A program made the position numbers and the translations under genes. Under the pieces are notes generated by a model. The model worked only from the letters and a program-made list of their open reading frames with translations. It searched no databases and was not told the origin of the DNA. 42,094 bases of DNA from Gammaproteobacteria bacterium (lineage in GTDB: Bacteria; Pseudomonadota; Gammaproteobacteria; Steroidobacterales; GCA-2729495), in the NCBI GenBank assembly GCA_030429685.1, contig JAUIEY010000001.1, positions 1 through 42,094 of the forward strand, read 5' to 3'. This document shows, piece after piece, positions 7,979 through 16,226 of the stretch (its first letter is position 1; every line of letters begins with the position of its first letter).

Positions 7979-8752
7979 TCAGTCGCGCGGCGGGCGCGGG
8001 AAAAAAGCACTGGTCTTGCGAATGTAATCGCGATACGCGGGCCGGCGTTCGCTGATATCTTTTTCCAGCAAAGCCACCCCGGATACCTGCAGCAGGAAAA
8101 AACTCAGTAACAACGGCCCCACAGCCGTCCACCAGGCACCTGCGCCGCAGGCAATCAGCCAGAATCCCCACCACAGACAGAACTCGCCAAAATAATTGGG
8201 ATGCCTGGAGTAGCGCCAGACACCGGCATCCATCACCGCATCGCTGTTAGTGCGTTGGCGCAGAAACACCGCCAGCTGATAGTCCGCCAGTGACTCCCAG
8301 ATTAAACCAAAGGCAAACAGCGCTGCTCCCGCAGCATCCAGCCAGCCCAGCGGCGCCGCGCCGGTCACCGCGCCATACAGGGGGACGCCGATAATCCAGG
8401 CCAGCACTGCCTGCAGCAGAAAAACCACGTACAGGCTCTTAAACCAGAACCCGCTGCGCTTGTCGCGCATGGCGGCATAACGACGGTCCTCCGGCTTGCC
8501 CCGGTTGCGCAGGAAAAGATAGCCAAACAGACGCAGTGCCCAGATCCACGCCAGCAGCATCGCCAGATTGGCCCGCGCTGTCGGTTCGTCGGTCACCAGC
8601 CAGTAGGCCGTTCCCGACGCAGCAACCGCGACACCCCAGAACAGATCAATAATCGCCACGTTACGCAGCGGAATGCTGATTAGCCAGAGCACCACCATAA
8701 GGCCGACCGTCGCGGCCAGCCCGGGCAACAAATCAATTAACAGCGCGGTCAT
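7979..8752 (-). CDS. DUF1295-family membrane protein (steroid 5-alpha-reductase/ICMT-like)
   Basis: A 257-residue protein with about six hydrophobic segments. The C-terminal half has the conserved SRHPNYFGEFCLWWGFW motif (about 182-198) and an ending rich in RPAYRDYIRKTSAFFP. These are hallmarks of DUF1295, a family related to steroid 5-alpha-reductases and isoprenylcysteine methyltransferases that binds NADPH or SAM at the membrane face. In many proteobacteria it occurs beside CFA-synthase-like genes, as here: it follows the methyltransferase gene by 12 bases. Its likely role is reduction or modification of an acyl chain in the membrane, which is an inference from the neighbours. Confidence 0.9.
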   Translation of the reverse strand: MTALLIDLLPGLAATVGLMVVLWLISIPLRNVAIIDLFWGVAVAASGTAYWLVTDEPTARANLAMLLAWIWALRLFGYLFLRNRGKPEDRRYAAMRDKRSGFWFKSLYVVFLLQAVLAWIIGVPLYGAVTGAAPLGWLDAAGAALFAFGLIWESLADYQLAVFLRQRTNSDAVMDAGVWRYSRHPNYFGEFCLWWGFWLIACGAGAWWTAVGPLLLSFFLLQVSGVALLEKDISERRPAYRDYIRKTSAFFPRPPRD

Positions 8753-8764
8753 CTGAACAGTAGC

Positions 8765-9823
8765 TTAATTGCCCTGCGGTCGGACAAAGCGATAATGGCC
8801 GACCATCCATTCGGTTCCGCCTTTATAGCCGAACAGCTCGGCAACGGCCATAAAAAACATGCGCCAGCGCTGCAGCCACACCTCTGCCTGGTCAGCCCCG
8901 TAAGCTTCGCTGAGTATCTCGAGTATTTCCTTGCGCTGCCGGTCGGCCCGCTCCAGCCATGCGTTGGAGGTCTTTTCATAGTGCTGCCCGGAAACCCGCC
9001 ACTGATCCTCGATAGTCAGGTGGTCCTGAAAGTAGAGCAAGGTACTTTCCGCCGGCATTAAACCGCCGGTGAAAAAGTATTTGCCCATCCAGTCGTATTC
9101 ACCTTCGGTCGTGAAGGGATACATAAGCTGGCGATGACAGAAAATATGCACGAACAGTTTGCCGCCCGGCACCAGCCAGCCGGCAATGCGCTCCATCAGC
9201 GCACCATAGTTACGCATATGCTCGAACATCTCTATAGAAACAACCCGGTCGAAGCGCTGCTCGGTGGAAAATTCGTTGGCATCGGCGGTGATGACCTCAA
9301 CGTTGCTGACGCCGGCGGCGGCGCAACGGCTCATGATGAACTCGCGTTGCGAATGGGAATTGGACACTGCCGTGATCCGGGCGGCCGGATACTTGCGCGC
9401 CATCCACAGCGTCAGCGAGCCCCAGCCGCAGCCGAGTTCCAGAATTTTCTGCCCGTCAGCCAGTTCCGCGCGTTCACAACTGATATCCAGCATACGCTCT
9501 TCAGCAGCATGTAACCCGTCTGCCAGGTTGCCGGTATAGGCATCGTCCCACCAGCAACAACTGTATTTAAGGTTGTCGCCCAGCACCCGGGCAAAAAAAT
9601 CAGCCGGCAATTCATAGTGCTGCTCGTTGGCCGCATCGGTCTCCAGCGCAATCCGACTGCGGCGCAGGTCATCCAGGTAGGCGCGGAACCGGATAAACTC
9701 CTGCTCACCGCGATCCGCGGATTCCTCGGCCAGCCGCTGCGCCATCAGTCGTCGCATGCCGAAGCGAGCCAGGAAATCCGGTATCCAGCCGTTTTCACAC
9801 AGGTCAATTGCCAGAGTGCTCAT
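8765..9823 (-). CDS. SAM-dependent methyltransferase, CFA-synthase/coclaurine N-methyltransferase-like
   Basis: A 352-residue enzyme. NEQHYELPADFF and NLKYSCCWW (residues 66-92) are the signature shared by CFA synthases and plant coclaurine N-methyltransferase-like enzymes. LELGCGWGSLT (about 128-138) is the SAM-binding loop. The bicarbonate-site residues of E. coli CFA synthase appear kept: Cys89, the Glu of SIEMFEHM, the His of LFVHIF and the Tyr of SGQHYEKT. It lacks the extra N-terminal domain of full CFA synthases. AGAGGAA stands 5 bases before the ATG. It lies between the NTF2-like lipoprotein gene (17 bases upstream) and DUF1295 (12 bases downstream). The probable substrate is an unsaturated phospholipid acyl chain, but a small amine is possible. 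Confidence 0.9.
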   Translation of the reverse strand: MSTLAIDLCENGWIPDFLARFGMRRLMAQRLAEESADRGEQEFIRFRAYLDDLRRSRIALETDAANEQHYELPADFFARVLGDNLKYSCCWWDDAYTGNLADGLHAAEERMLDISCERAELADGQKILELGCGWGSLTLWMARKYPAARITAVSNSHSQREFIMSRCAAAGVSNVEVITADANEFSTEQRFDRVVSIEMFEHMRNYGALMERIAGWLVPGGKLFVHIFCHRQLMYPFTTEGEYDWMGKYFFTGGLMPAESTLLYFQDHLTIEDQWRVSGQHYEKTSNAWLERADRQRKEILEILSEAYGADQAEVWLQRWRMFFMAVAELFGYKGGTEWMVGHYRFVRPQGN

Positions 9824-9840
9824 ATCTGTTCCTCTTGTGG

Positions 9841-10437
9841 TTATCCGTTGGCATGGCCACCCAGCATGGCCCGTAAGCGCTGCAGCCAGCCGCCCGCCAC
9901 CGGCAGGTACTCATACAGGCCGGTACTGGCATCCCAGAAATCGCGGTGCAAAAGAACTCTGCCCTGTGCATCAAAGCGAAATTGCGTCACACCATATGAA
10001 ACCAGTGGCGCGCCCCCGCCGATCTTGTCGCTGACAATGGTCATTTTCCAGCGAATGTAATAGTCGTTGTCGGCTTTTGCCACGTGCATGAAGTCCACTT
10101 TCAGTTCATCCACGTCGGCTGCTGCCTTGACAAAATAATCCTGAATTACGGGCTGGCCGCGCAACGCCACGACGTTGTCGTACAGCAATGCATCCGGCGC
10201 ATAGACCTGCGCGGCCGATGCGGTCACCGAAGCAGCCGTCATGCTGGCGAAAAAATCCTGCAACTGACCCAGTGCCGCTATTTCTGCCTCGCTGTCGGTA
10301 TCAAACAGAACCGCCTGACCGGCTGTCTCGAGCAGCGCCTGCTCGTAGATTGAATTCAGATCGGCGGCTGACTGCACGTCAGGATCGCTGCAACCTGCAA
10401 CTAGCAGAATGCAAATGATCAGCAGGCTTGAACGCAT
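9841..10437 (-). CDS. NTF2/SnoaL-like lipoprotein
   Basis: A 198-residue protein with a lipoprotein signal: a short hydrophobic stretch ending LLVAGCSDP, so Cys16 should be lipidated. The remainder has the SnoaL/NTF2-like pattern, with FFASMTAASVTASAAQVYAPDAL, then VQDYF-type and FRFDAQGRVLLHRDFWD segments near residues 165-175. Such proteins form cone-shaped folds that hold a hydrophobic ligand. NTF2-like genes accompany CFA-like, DUF1365 and FAD-oxidase genes in several proteobacteria. It is the first gene of the minus-strand arm, divergent from the FAD oxidoreductase. A periplasmic or outer-membrane lipid-handling role is an inference. Confidence 0.85.
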   Translation of the reverse strand: MRSSLLIICILLVAGCSDPDVQSAADLNSIYEQALLETAGQAVLFDTDSEAEIAALGQLQDFFASMTAASVTASAAQVYAPDALLYDNVVALRGQPVIQDYFVKAAADVDELKVDFMHVAKADNDYYIRWKMTIVSDKIGGGAPLVSYGVTQFRFDAQGRVLLHRDFWDASTGLYEYLPVAGGWLQRLRAMLGGHANG

Positions 10438-10503
10438 GGCATTTTCCGTTCTCGTCTTGAAAGGGTTACATTAGTTCAGGGTTTCGTGGCTGCAGGCCTT
10501 ACA

Positions 10504-10520
10504 GATTCAGGCCCTGAATC
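10504..10520. promoter_or_regulatory. Perfect palindrome between divergent lipid-modification genes (candidate operator)
   Basis: The sequence GATTCAGG C CCTGAATC has two 8-base arms with one central base. It sits 67 bases upstream of the lipoprotein start and 54 bases upstream of the oxidoreductase start. This is a typical place for a dimeric repressor or activator controlling both arms. No regulator gene is seen close by. A hairpin in RNA is the alternative. Confidence 0.5.
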
Positions 10521-10561
10521 CGAAGGGGCCGGCCGCTCGAAAATCACCTTAACACTCATTC

Positions 10562-10577
10562 GGGGAGGCAAATCTTG
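10562..10577 (+). promoter_or_regulatory. Strong ribosome binding site selecting a TTG start
   Basis: GGGGAGG at 10562-10568 is followed after six bases by TTG at 10575. The next residues, RLAIIGGGISG, are the expected N-terminus of the flavoprotein, so TTG is the likely initiator. Confidence 0.7.
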
Positions 10578-11828
10578 CGTCTGGCAATTATAGGCGGCGG
10601 CATATCCGGCTTGTATGCAGCCCGTTTGCTCCATGAGCAGCATGACGTCACGGTATTCGAGGCAGGCGCCTATGCCGGCGGTCACACAAATACCGTGGAT
10701 GTCAGTATTGACGGGGTCGAGGTGGCCGTTGATACCGGCTTTATCGTCCACAACGATCGCAACTATCCGCTGTTCATTGCCCTGATGCAGGAGCTGGGCG
10801 TGGCCACCCAGGACAGCGAAATGAGCTTCAGCATGACCTGCGACAACAACGGGCTGGAGTATTGCGGGTCCTCGCTCAATACGCTGTTTGCCCAGCGCCG
10901 CAACCTCGCCAGCCCGCGATTTCTTGGCATGCTGCGGGATATCCTGCGCTTTAACAGGCTGACAGACCGCTTATTGCAGGCGCCCGCCGGCCAAAACCTT
11001 GCTGACTTTCTGGAATATCATCAGTTCAGTGGTGCGCTGGTTGACGACTATCTGGTACCCATGGCCGCCGCCATCTGGTCGTCGGATCCGGCCGAAATCC
11101 TCGATTTTCCGGCGGCCTACTTTGGCCATTTTTTTAACAATCACGGCCTCCTCAGCATTAATAACCGGCCGCAGTGGCGAACCATCCCCGGCGGGTCGAG
11201 AAACTATGTGCAGCCGCTGATCGCGCCGTTTCGTGAGCACGTGCTGCTGAATACATCGATCGCGCGGGTCGAGCGTGACGCGGCGGGCGTCACTCTGATC
11301 GACGGCGATAACCAGCACAGCAGGTTTGATGCCGCGATATTTGCCTGTCACAGCGACCAGGCGCTGCGCATGCTGGCCTCGCCGACGGCTGCCGAAACGG
11401 CCGTGCTGGGCGCGATTCCCTACCAGCCCAATGAAGCAATCCTGCACACGGATATCAGCCTGATGCCGCGGCGGCAGCGGGCCTGGGCCTCCTGGAACTA
11501 CCACCGCTTTGCCGACAATAACGGTCAGGTTTGTGTGACCTATGACATGACCCGCCTGCAGCACCTGGAGGCCCCGCAGCGGCTGCTGGTAAGCCTCAAT
11601 GCAGCGGACCGCATAGCGCCGCAGCGGATATTGCGGCGAATTGACTACCACCATCCGGTCTACAACAGTCACAGTGTGGCCGCGCGGGCACGCTGGCAGG
11701 AAATCAGCGGGGTTAACAGGTCATACTATTGCGGCGCGTATTGGGGCTACGGCTTCCATGAGGACGGCATGCGCAGCGCCGTGGCGGCAGTGGACCAACT
11801 CAGCGCACAGCTGAGTGCCGCTGCCTGA
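10575..11828 (+). CDS. FAD-dependent amine-oxidase-like oxidoreductase
   Basis: A 417-residue flavoprotein. The dinucleotide-binding motif GGGISGLYAA starts at residue 7, followed by VFEAGAYAGGHTNT, the second FAD contact. A VDTGFIVHN segment follows. The C-terminus YWGYGFHEDGMRSAVAAVDQL is the closing FAD motif of the family. This protein type is regularly encoded with DUF1365 and a CFA-like methyltransferase. Related proteins in such clusters have been tied to desaturation or oxygenation of methylated acyl chains in furan fatty acid synthesis (the Ufa proteins of Rhodobacter), so a lipid substrate is likely here. The stop lies 25 bases before the DUF1365 ATG. Confidence 0.92.
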   Translation: MRLAIIGGGISGLYAARLLHEQHDVTVFEAGAYAGGHTNTVDVSIDGVEVAVDTGFIVHNDRNYPLFIALMQELGVATQDSEMSFSMTCDNNGLEYCGSSLNTLFAQRRNLASPRFLGMLRDILRFNRLTDRLLQAPAGQNLADFLEYHQFSGALVDDYLVPMAAAIWSSDPAEILDFPAAYFGHFFNNHGLLSINNRPQWRTIPGGSRNYVQPLIAPFREHVLLNTSIARVERDAAGVTLIDGDNQHSRFDAAIFACHSDQALRMLASPTAAETAVLGAIPYQPNEAILHTDISLMPRRQRAWASWNYHRFADNNGQVCVTYDMTRLQHLEAPQRLLVSLNAADRIAPQRILRRIDYHHPVYNSHSVAARARWQEISGVNRSYYCGAYWGYGFHEDGMRSAVAAVDQLSAQLSAAA

Positions 11829-11853
11829 ACCGGCGCCACGACCGGATAACAAC

Positions 11854-12639
11854 ATGACAGACAAGCCTCGCAACAGTTGCATATATAAAGGAAGCGTCAG
11901 CCATGCCCGCTACGGACAGGCTGCCAATGCATTTCGCTATCGCATCTTTATGCTGCTGCTGGACCTTGACGAGATCGACACACTGTTTGACCGCTACTGG
12001 CTGTGGTCCGCCCACCGGCCTGCGGTGGCGCGCTTCCGGCGCAGCGATCACTATGGCGACCCGACCGAACCGCTCGATGTCACCATTCGCGACCTGGTGG
12101 AGTCACAGACAGGCCGGCGGCCTGAAGGCTCCATCCGCTTGCTGACACATGTCAGCTATTTCGGCCACTGCTTCAATCCATTGAGCATCTACTATTGTTA
12201 TGACGCTGAGGGCAGCCTGCAGGACACGGTGCTGGAAGTCAGCAACACGCCGTGGGGCGAACAGCATTGCTATGTGCTGGGTCGCGAACAGAACCGCGCG
12301 CAACGCGGTCATCATTTTCGCTTCAACAAAGATTTTCATGTCTCGCCGTTTCTGCCCATGGAAATGGAATACAACTGCCGCCTGACGTCCCCGGCCGATC
12401 ACCTGTACGTCGGACTCGATAATTACCGCAGCGGCCGCAAGGTATTCGGCTCAAAACTGGCGCTGGAGCGAATGGAAATCACGCCGCGCAGCATGGCTGT
12501 CACGTTATTGCGCGACCCCTTCGTAACGCTGCGTGTGGTAGCACTGATTCACTGGCAGGCCATCAAGCTATGGCTGAAAAAGGCACCGCTTTTTACCCAT
12601 CCGGAAAAAACAACCAAGGAAAACCTGCAAAATGGCTGA
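11854..12639 (+). CDS. DUF1365-family protein
   Basis: A 261-residue protein of unknown chemistry. It has the family hallmarks YKGSVSHARYG, FRYRIFMLLLDLDEID, HVSYFGHCFNPLSIYYC (about 103-119) and EVSNTPWGEQHCYVL. The His/Cys/Asn-rich central block is the best candidate for an active site. A GTG at 11815 is in frame but would overlap the previous gene; the ATG at 11854 gives the usual DUF1365 N-terminus. Its last 8 bases overlap the start of the CFA-like gene (ATGGCTGA), which couples their translation. DUF1365 nearly always travels with CFA-like enzymes and FAD oxidases, which points to a shared lipid pathway. Confidence 0.92.
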   Translation: MTDKPRNSCIYKGSVSHARYGQAANAFRYRIFMLLLDLDEIDTLFDRYWLWSAHRPAVARFRRSDHYGDPTEPLDVTIRDLVESQTGRRPEGSIRLLTHVSYFGHCFNPLSIYYCYDAEGSLQDTVLEVSNTPWGEQHCYVLGREQNRAQRGHHFRFNKDFHVSPFLPMEMEYNCRLTSPADHLYVGLDNYRSGRKVFGSKLALERMEITPRSMAVTLLRDPFVTLRVVALIHWQAIKLWLKKAPLFTHPEKTTKENLQNG

Positions 12640-13921
12640 CGGATCCGAAAGAGCAGTTGAAATAGGTATAGCTGACGACACCCTGCAAAAATCCGGCGGA
12701 AGCTGGCGCTTCGCGTCGCCGATTCGCAAAGCAGTGTTGGCCAAACTTGCCGGCATAGAGCGTGGCGAAATTGAAATCCGTGAAGCCGGCCAGACGCTGG
12801 TTGTCGGCAAGGCAAGCGACGATTTTTCATTGCGTGTCACCGTGCAGGTCCATGACCCTTCGCTTTACAAAGACATTGCGATGAACGGTTCTATCGGCGC
12901 GGCAGAATCGTATATGGCCGGAAAATGGAGCGTTTCGGACCTGACCGACATTGTGCGCATTTTTGCGGCCAACCCGGATACGCTGAACTCGATCGATACC
13001 GGGTCGTCGCGCATCTTCAGCTGGCTGCTGCGGCTCGATCATCGCCTGCGCGCCAATTCGCGGCGGCAAAGCCGCAAAAATATTCATGCCCACTATGATC
13101 TCGGTGATTCACTGTTCGAGCTGTTTCTCGATCCGACCATGAGCTACTCCTCGGCGGTGTACCCGGATCCGGATGCAACCCTCGAGGAAGCGGCGCTGCA
13201 CAAGCTGGATCTGGTTTGCCGCAAACTGCACTTGCAGCCCGGCGACCACCTGCTGGAAATAGGCACGGGCTGGGGCGGCCTGGCGGCGCATGCGGCGGCC
13301 GAGTATGGCTGTCAGGTCACCACCACTACCATCTCCGACAACCAGTACCAGATGGCGCTGCAACGGGTCCGCGCGCAGGGCCTGGAAGACCGCGTCACGG
13401 TGCTGAAAAAAGACTACCGCGACCTCGATGGCCAGTTCGACAAACTGGTGTCCATCGAAATGATTGAAGCCGTTGGCCACGAATATATGGACACTTACCT
13501 GCGTACCTGCAGCGAGCGGCTGAAACCCGAGGGCCGTGCCCTGATTCAGGCGATCCTGATGAATGACCAGAATTTCGACAGCTATATCAAGTCCGTGGAC
13601 TTTATCCAGAAATATATTTTCCCCGGCGGCGCGCTGCCTTCAATGGGTTCCCTGACACGCTCACTGAAACGGGCCACCGACCTGCAGATTGCCGATTTCC
13701 ACGACATCACCACCGACTATGCGCGCACACTGCGGGACTGGCGCGCACGTTTCATGCACAAACTGCGCGATGTCCGCTCCCTCGGGTATCCCGAAGAGTT
13801 TATTCGCATGTGGGAATACTATTTGTGTTACTGCGAAGGCGGCTTCAGTGAACGCGCCATTTCGACGGCACAGATCGTGCTCGACAAACCCCGTTGCCGG
13901 CTGCAGAGCATGCGTGCCTGA
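12632..13921 (+). CDS. CFA-synthase-like methyltransferase with altered bicarbonate site
   Basis: A 429-residue protein with both the N-terminal lipid-binding domain and the C-terminal SAM domain of cyclopropane fatty acid synthase. IHAHYDLGDSLFELFLD lies at 151-167, LLEIGTGWGGLA at 207-218, and KYIFPGGALPS after residue 327. Compared with E. coli Cfa from memory, Cys139 is Ser174 and His266 is Gln306, while the Glu (279), Ile (308) and downstream Tyr are kept. These residues hold the bicarbonate used in ring closure. The enzyme may therefore transfer a methyl without making a cyclopropane, as proposed for methyl-branched or furan fatty acid pathways. It is the last gene of the plus-strand arm. 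Confidence 0.92.
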   Translation: MADGSERAVEIGIADDTLQKSGGSWRFASPIRKAVLAKLAGIERGEIEIREAGQTLVVGKASDDFSLRVTVQVHDPSLYKDIAMNGSIGAAESYMAGKWSVSDLTDIVRIFAANPDTLNSIDTGSSRIFSWLLRLDHRLRANSRRQSRKNIHAHYDLGDSLFELFLDPTMSYSSAVYPDPDATLEEAALHKLDLVCRKLHLQPGDHLLEIGTGWGGLAAHAAAEYGCQVTTTTISDNQYQMALQRVRAQGLEDRVTVLKKDYRDLDGQFDKLVSIEMIEAVGHEYMDTYLRTCSERLKPEGRALIQAILMNDQNFDSYIKSVDFIQKYIFPGGALPSMGSLTRSLKRATDLQIADFHDITTDYARTLRDWRARFMHKLRDVRSLGYPEEFIRMWEYYLCYCEGGFSERAISTAQIVLDKPRCRLQSMRA

Positions 13922-13929
13922 ACGCAGAT

Positions 13930-13953
13930 ACCGGGCACAAAAAAGTGCCCGGT
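13930..13953 (+). terminator. Hairpin after the CFA-like gene
   Basis: ACCGGGCAC and GTGCCCGGT form a perfect 9-base-pair stem closed by a loop of six A. It starts 9 bases after the stop codon. No run of T follows, so it may be a weak terminator or a stabilising 3-prime structure instead of a full intrinsic terminator. Confidence 0.55.
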
Positions 13954-14223
13954 AAGCGGGCCCGTAAAGAGGACGAACGGGCCGGCTTTCGGGCACAAGA
14001 GGAAACACGGGCCGGGCCGAACCCGGCGATCAGGCCTCTCACCTGCTGTACTCACTACCGGCTTGACTCAATCCGGCCACCTGCCCAGACTGGTCAGCGC
14101 CGCGTCAGAACTCCACTAGATAACGCCGCACCGGTAACGTGCTGCGTAAGCTAACAGCCGCTGCCGCACCCAGACATCATTCAAATTGATGAATTTTATT
14201 TTTCTTATAATTTTCTGATACTT
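13954..14223. other. Intergenic region before the VOC operon
   Basis: These 270 bases carry no credible gene. The first two thirds are GC-rich like the coding regions. The last 45 bases are sharply AT-rich and contain the probable promoter of the following operon. Confidence 0.5.
14206..14211 (+). promoter_or_regulatory. Consensus -10 box (TATAAT) of the VOC-MDR-MFS operon
   Basis: A perfect TATAAT lies only 12 bases before the ATG at 14224. The region upstream is AT-rich, but no good -35 box is found at 16-18 bases. The transcript would start within about 6 bases of the ATG and no Shine-Dalgarno sequence is present, so the message may be almost leaderless. Confidence 0.5.
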
Positions 14224-14700
14224 ATGACTAATATCATCAAGCGCACGACCCTGATAGTCAGGGATATTGAAGCCTCCCGGCAGTGGTACGAGCAGGTACT
14301 GGACATGTCCGTCTACTACGACGACGAGGTCGTGCTCTCCGGCGTGGGCTTCGCCGCCGGCCAGGCGGGCGACCGCACCCACCTGCTCATCATGCAGGCG
14401 GCAGACCCGGAAATCGGCATGATCGGCCTGCTGCAGTGGATAGATCCGCCCATGGCGGCCCCCGCAGAAATCCCCACCAGCGTGACTTTCGGTAATCCGA
14501 CTTTCGTGGTGCGTTCCGACGATTCGCGCGGCGCATGGGAAGCAGCCAAAGCGCTGGGGACGCATGTGCATGCCGAGCCGCACGAATGGTCCATCAAAGG
14601 CGCGGACGGACTGATGAAACATTTTATTGGCGTCAGCCTGTTCGACCCCGACGGCTACTTTTACGAACTCAATCAGCTGCAACGGGAAAGCGCCGCCTGA
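14224..14700 (+). CDS. VOC (glyoxalase/dioxygenase superfamily) protein
   Basis: A 158-residue cytoplasmic protein with the paired beta-alpha-beta-beta-beta modules of the vicinal oxygen chelate fold. TTLIVRDIEASRQWYEQVLDM forms the first, and GVSLFDPDGYFYELNQL ends the second with the usual Glu ligand (about residue 150). The first-strand histidine common in metal-binding members is a Thr (residue 8), so metal binding is unsure. It resembles the exported VOC protein at 22855-23430, sharing a GLLQ segment and the DPDG...ELNQL ending. It is the first gene of a five-gene operon; its stop overlaps the next start (TGATG). Confidence 0.9.
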   Translation: MTNIIKRTTLIVRDIEASRQWYEQVLDMSVYYDDEVVLSGVGFAAGQAGDRTHLLIMQAADPEIGMIGLLQWIDPPMAAPAEIPTSVTFGNPTFVVRSDDSRGAWEAAKALGTHVHAEPHEWSIKGADGLMKHFIGVSLFDPDGYFYELNQLQRESAA

Positions 14701-15758
14701 TGCGGGAAGACGTCAACCTGCAATGGCGGATTGCAGCGCGACCACAGGGCAACGTGCGCAGCGAGGATTTTGAGTTGCACGAATGCCCCGTTCCGCAACC
14801 GGGTGACGGCGAGTTTTTGTTGCGTACCCTGTACCTGGGTGTTCGTCCGGTCATGCGTATGTACATGCAGGGCTTGCCCGCTGCCGGCGAAACACCGCTT
14901 GATATAGGCGACGTTATCCATGGACGCGGCGTCGGCCAGGTCGTCGCCAGCCGGCATGCCGACTATCAACCCGGTGATATTGTGCAGGGTCAGCTGGGCT
15001 GGCAGACCTGGAAGGTCTCGCGGGGCAGCGCTGCGGAGCGCTTCATTAAAATGCCGGCCGGCGCACCCTGCGTGCACGGCGCCGGCGCCACCGGCATGAA
15101 CGGCTTCAGCGCCTATTTTGGTCTGCTCGACTGCGGTCGACCACAGGCCGGCGAAACGGTACTGGTTTCAGCCGCTGCCGGCGGCGTGGGCAGCACAGTG
15201 GTGCAGCTCGCGCGCATCCTCGGTTGCCGGGTCATTGGTATTGCCGGCGGCGCCGCCAAATGCCGACTGCTGCAACAGCTCGGTTGCGCGGCCAGCATCG
15301 ACTACAAGAACGAAGCCGTCGCAGCGCGGATCGCCGAGCTGTGCCCCGATGGAATAGACGTCTATTTCGACAATGTCGGCGGCGAAACGCTGAGCGCCGT
15401 ACTGGAAAATCTGGCCATGCATGCGCGCATTGTCCTGTGCGGATCCATTTCGGAATACATGCGTGACACGCCCTTCGGCCTTACCAACTACACGCGCCTG
15501 CGCGCGGTCAACGGCTGCATGCAGGGATTTTTTGTTTACAACTACGCGGAGCGTTTTGCTGAGGCCGGCCGCCGGCTGGCGGACTGGATCAGCAGCGGGC
15601 AGCTGCAGCCGGTACAGAGCATTGTCGAGGGTTTCGAGAACATGCCACAGGCCCTGGCCGACCTTTACGACGGCTCCAATGCGGGCATACAGATTTGCCG
15701 CGTGCGCGGAGAACCTTCAGAATGTGCGCCTGTTCCCGACAACGTTCTGCAGCCCTGA
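14700..15758 (+). CDS. Zinc-independent MDR-family NADP-dependent oxidoreductase
   Basis: A 352-residue medium-chain reductase of the prostaglandin/leukotriene B4 reductase and curcumin reductase type. LRTLYLGVRPVMRMYM and DVIHGRGVGQVV occur in the N-terminal domain. VLVSAAAGGVGSTVVQLAR (about 154-172) is the NADPH Rossmann motif, followed by FDNVGGETL and LCGSISEY, typical of this group. These enzymes reduce the double bond of alpha,beta-unsaturated carbonyl compounds. The ATG overlaps the stop of the VOC gene by one base (TGATG). The frame is open further upstream to 14535, but that would lie inside the VOC gene. The substrate is unknown. Confidence 0.92.
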   Translation: MREDVNLQWRIAARPQGNVRSEDFELHECPVPQPGDGEFLLRTLYLGVRPVMRMYMQGLPAAGETPLDIGDVIHGRGVGQVVASRHADYQPGDIVQGQLGWQTWKVSRGSAAERFIKMPAGAPCVHGAGATGMNGFSAYFGLLDCGRPQAGETVLVSAAAGGVGSTVVQLARILGCRVIGIAGGAAKCRLLQQLGCAASIDYKNEAVAARIAELCPDGIDVYFDNVGGETLSAVLENLAMHARIVLCGSISEYMRDTPFGLTNYTRLRAVNGCMQGFFVYNYAERFAEAGRRLADWISSGQLQPVQSIVEGFENMPQALADLYDGSNAGIQICRVRGEPSECAPVPDNVLQP

Positions 15759-15768
15759 GTCCACAGCG

Positions 15769-16218
15769 ATGACCGACACCAATGTACGTTTTCAGCGCGC
15801 CAACTTTGTGGTCAGCGATCTGCAGAAATCCCTGCACCTGTATCGCGATATTCTAGGCATGCACGTCGAGTTCACCAAGGATTCGCCGGACGACTCCTAC
15901 AGTTATGAAGTGTTCGGCATTGATCCGGACCTGCCGCTGGGCTTTGCCGTGCTGGGCACTGCAACCCAGCAGCGAGTCATGGCCCTGACCGAAGTCCGCG
16001 GCGGCGACCTGCCCGACCAGCCGCTGCCACGGCGCGCGGCAATTGTCCTGCATGTCGACAATATTGATGCGGTGGTGCAGGCCTGCACCAATGCCGGGCT
16101 GCAGGTCTATCGCGAAGACAAACTCGAAACCAATGACGGCCGGATCGGACGGGAATTCGGCATCCTCGATTACGACGGCAACCTGGTCGTCATTTATCAC
16201 ATCGTGAGCAACGCCTGA
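15769..16218 (+). CDS. VOC (glyoxalase/dioxygenase superfamily) protein
   Basis: A second VOC protein of 149 residues, with FQRANFVVSDLQKSLHLYRD at the N-terminus and REFGILDYDGNLVVIYHIV at the C-terminus. VLHVDNIDAVVQACTNAGL marks the second module. It differs from the first VOC protein in this operon, so it is not a recent duplicate. The usual first-strand His is an Asn. The ATG is 10 bases after the MDR gene stop and the MFS gene begins 8 bases after this stop. The frame is open from 15421, but the region before 15769 is the MDR gene. Confidence 0.9.
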   Translation: MTDTNVRFQRANFVVSDLQKSLHLYRDILGMHVEFTKDSPDDSYSYEVFGIDPDLPLGFAVLGTATQQRVMALTEVRGGDLPDQPLPRRAAIVLHVDNIDAVVQACTNAGLQVYREDKLETNDGRIGREFGILDYDGNLVVIYHIVSNA

Positions 16219-16226
16219 GTAAACGC

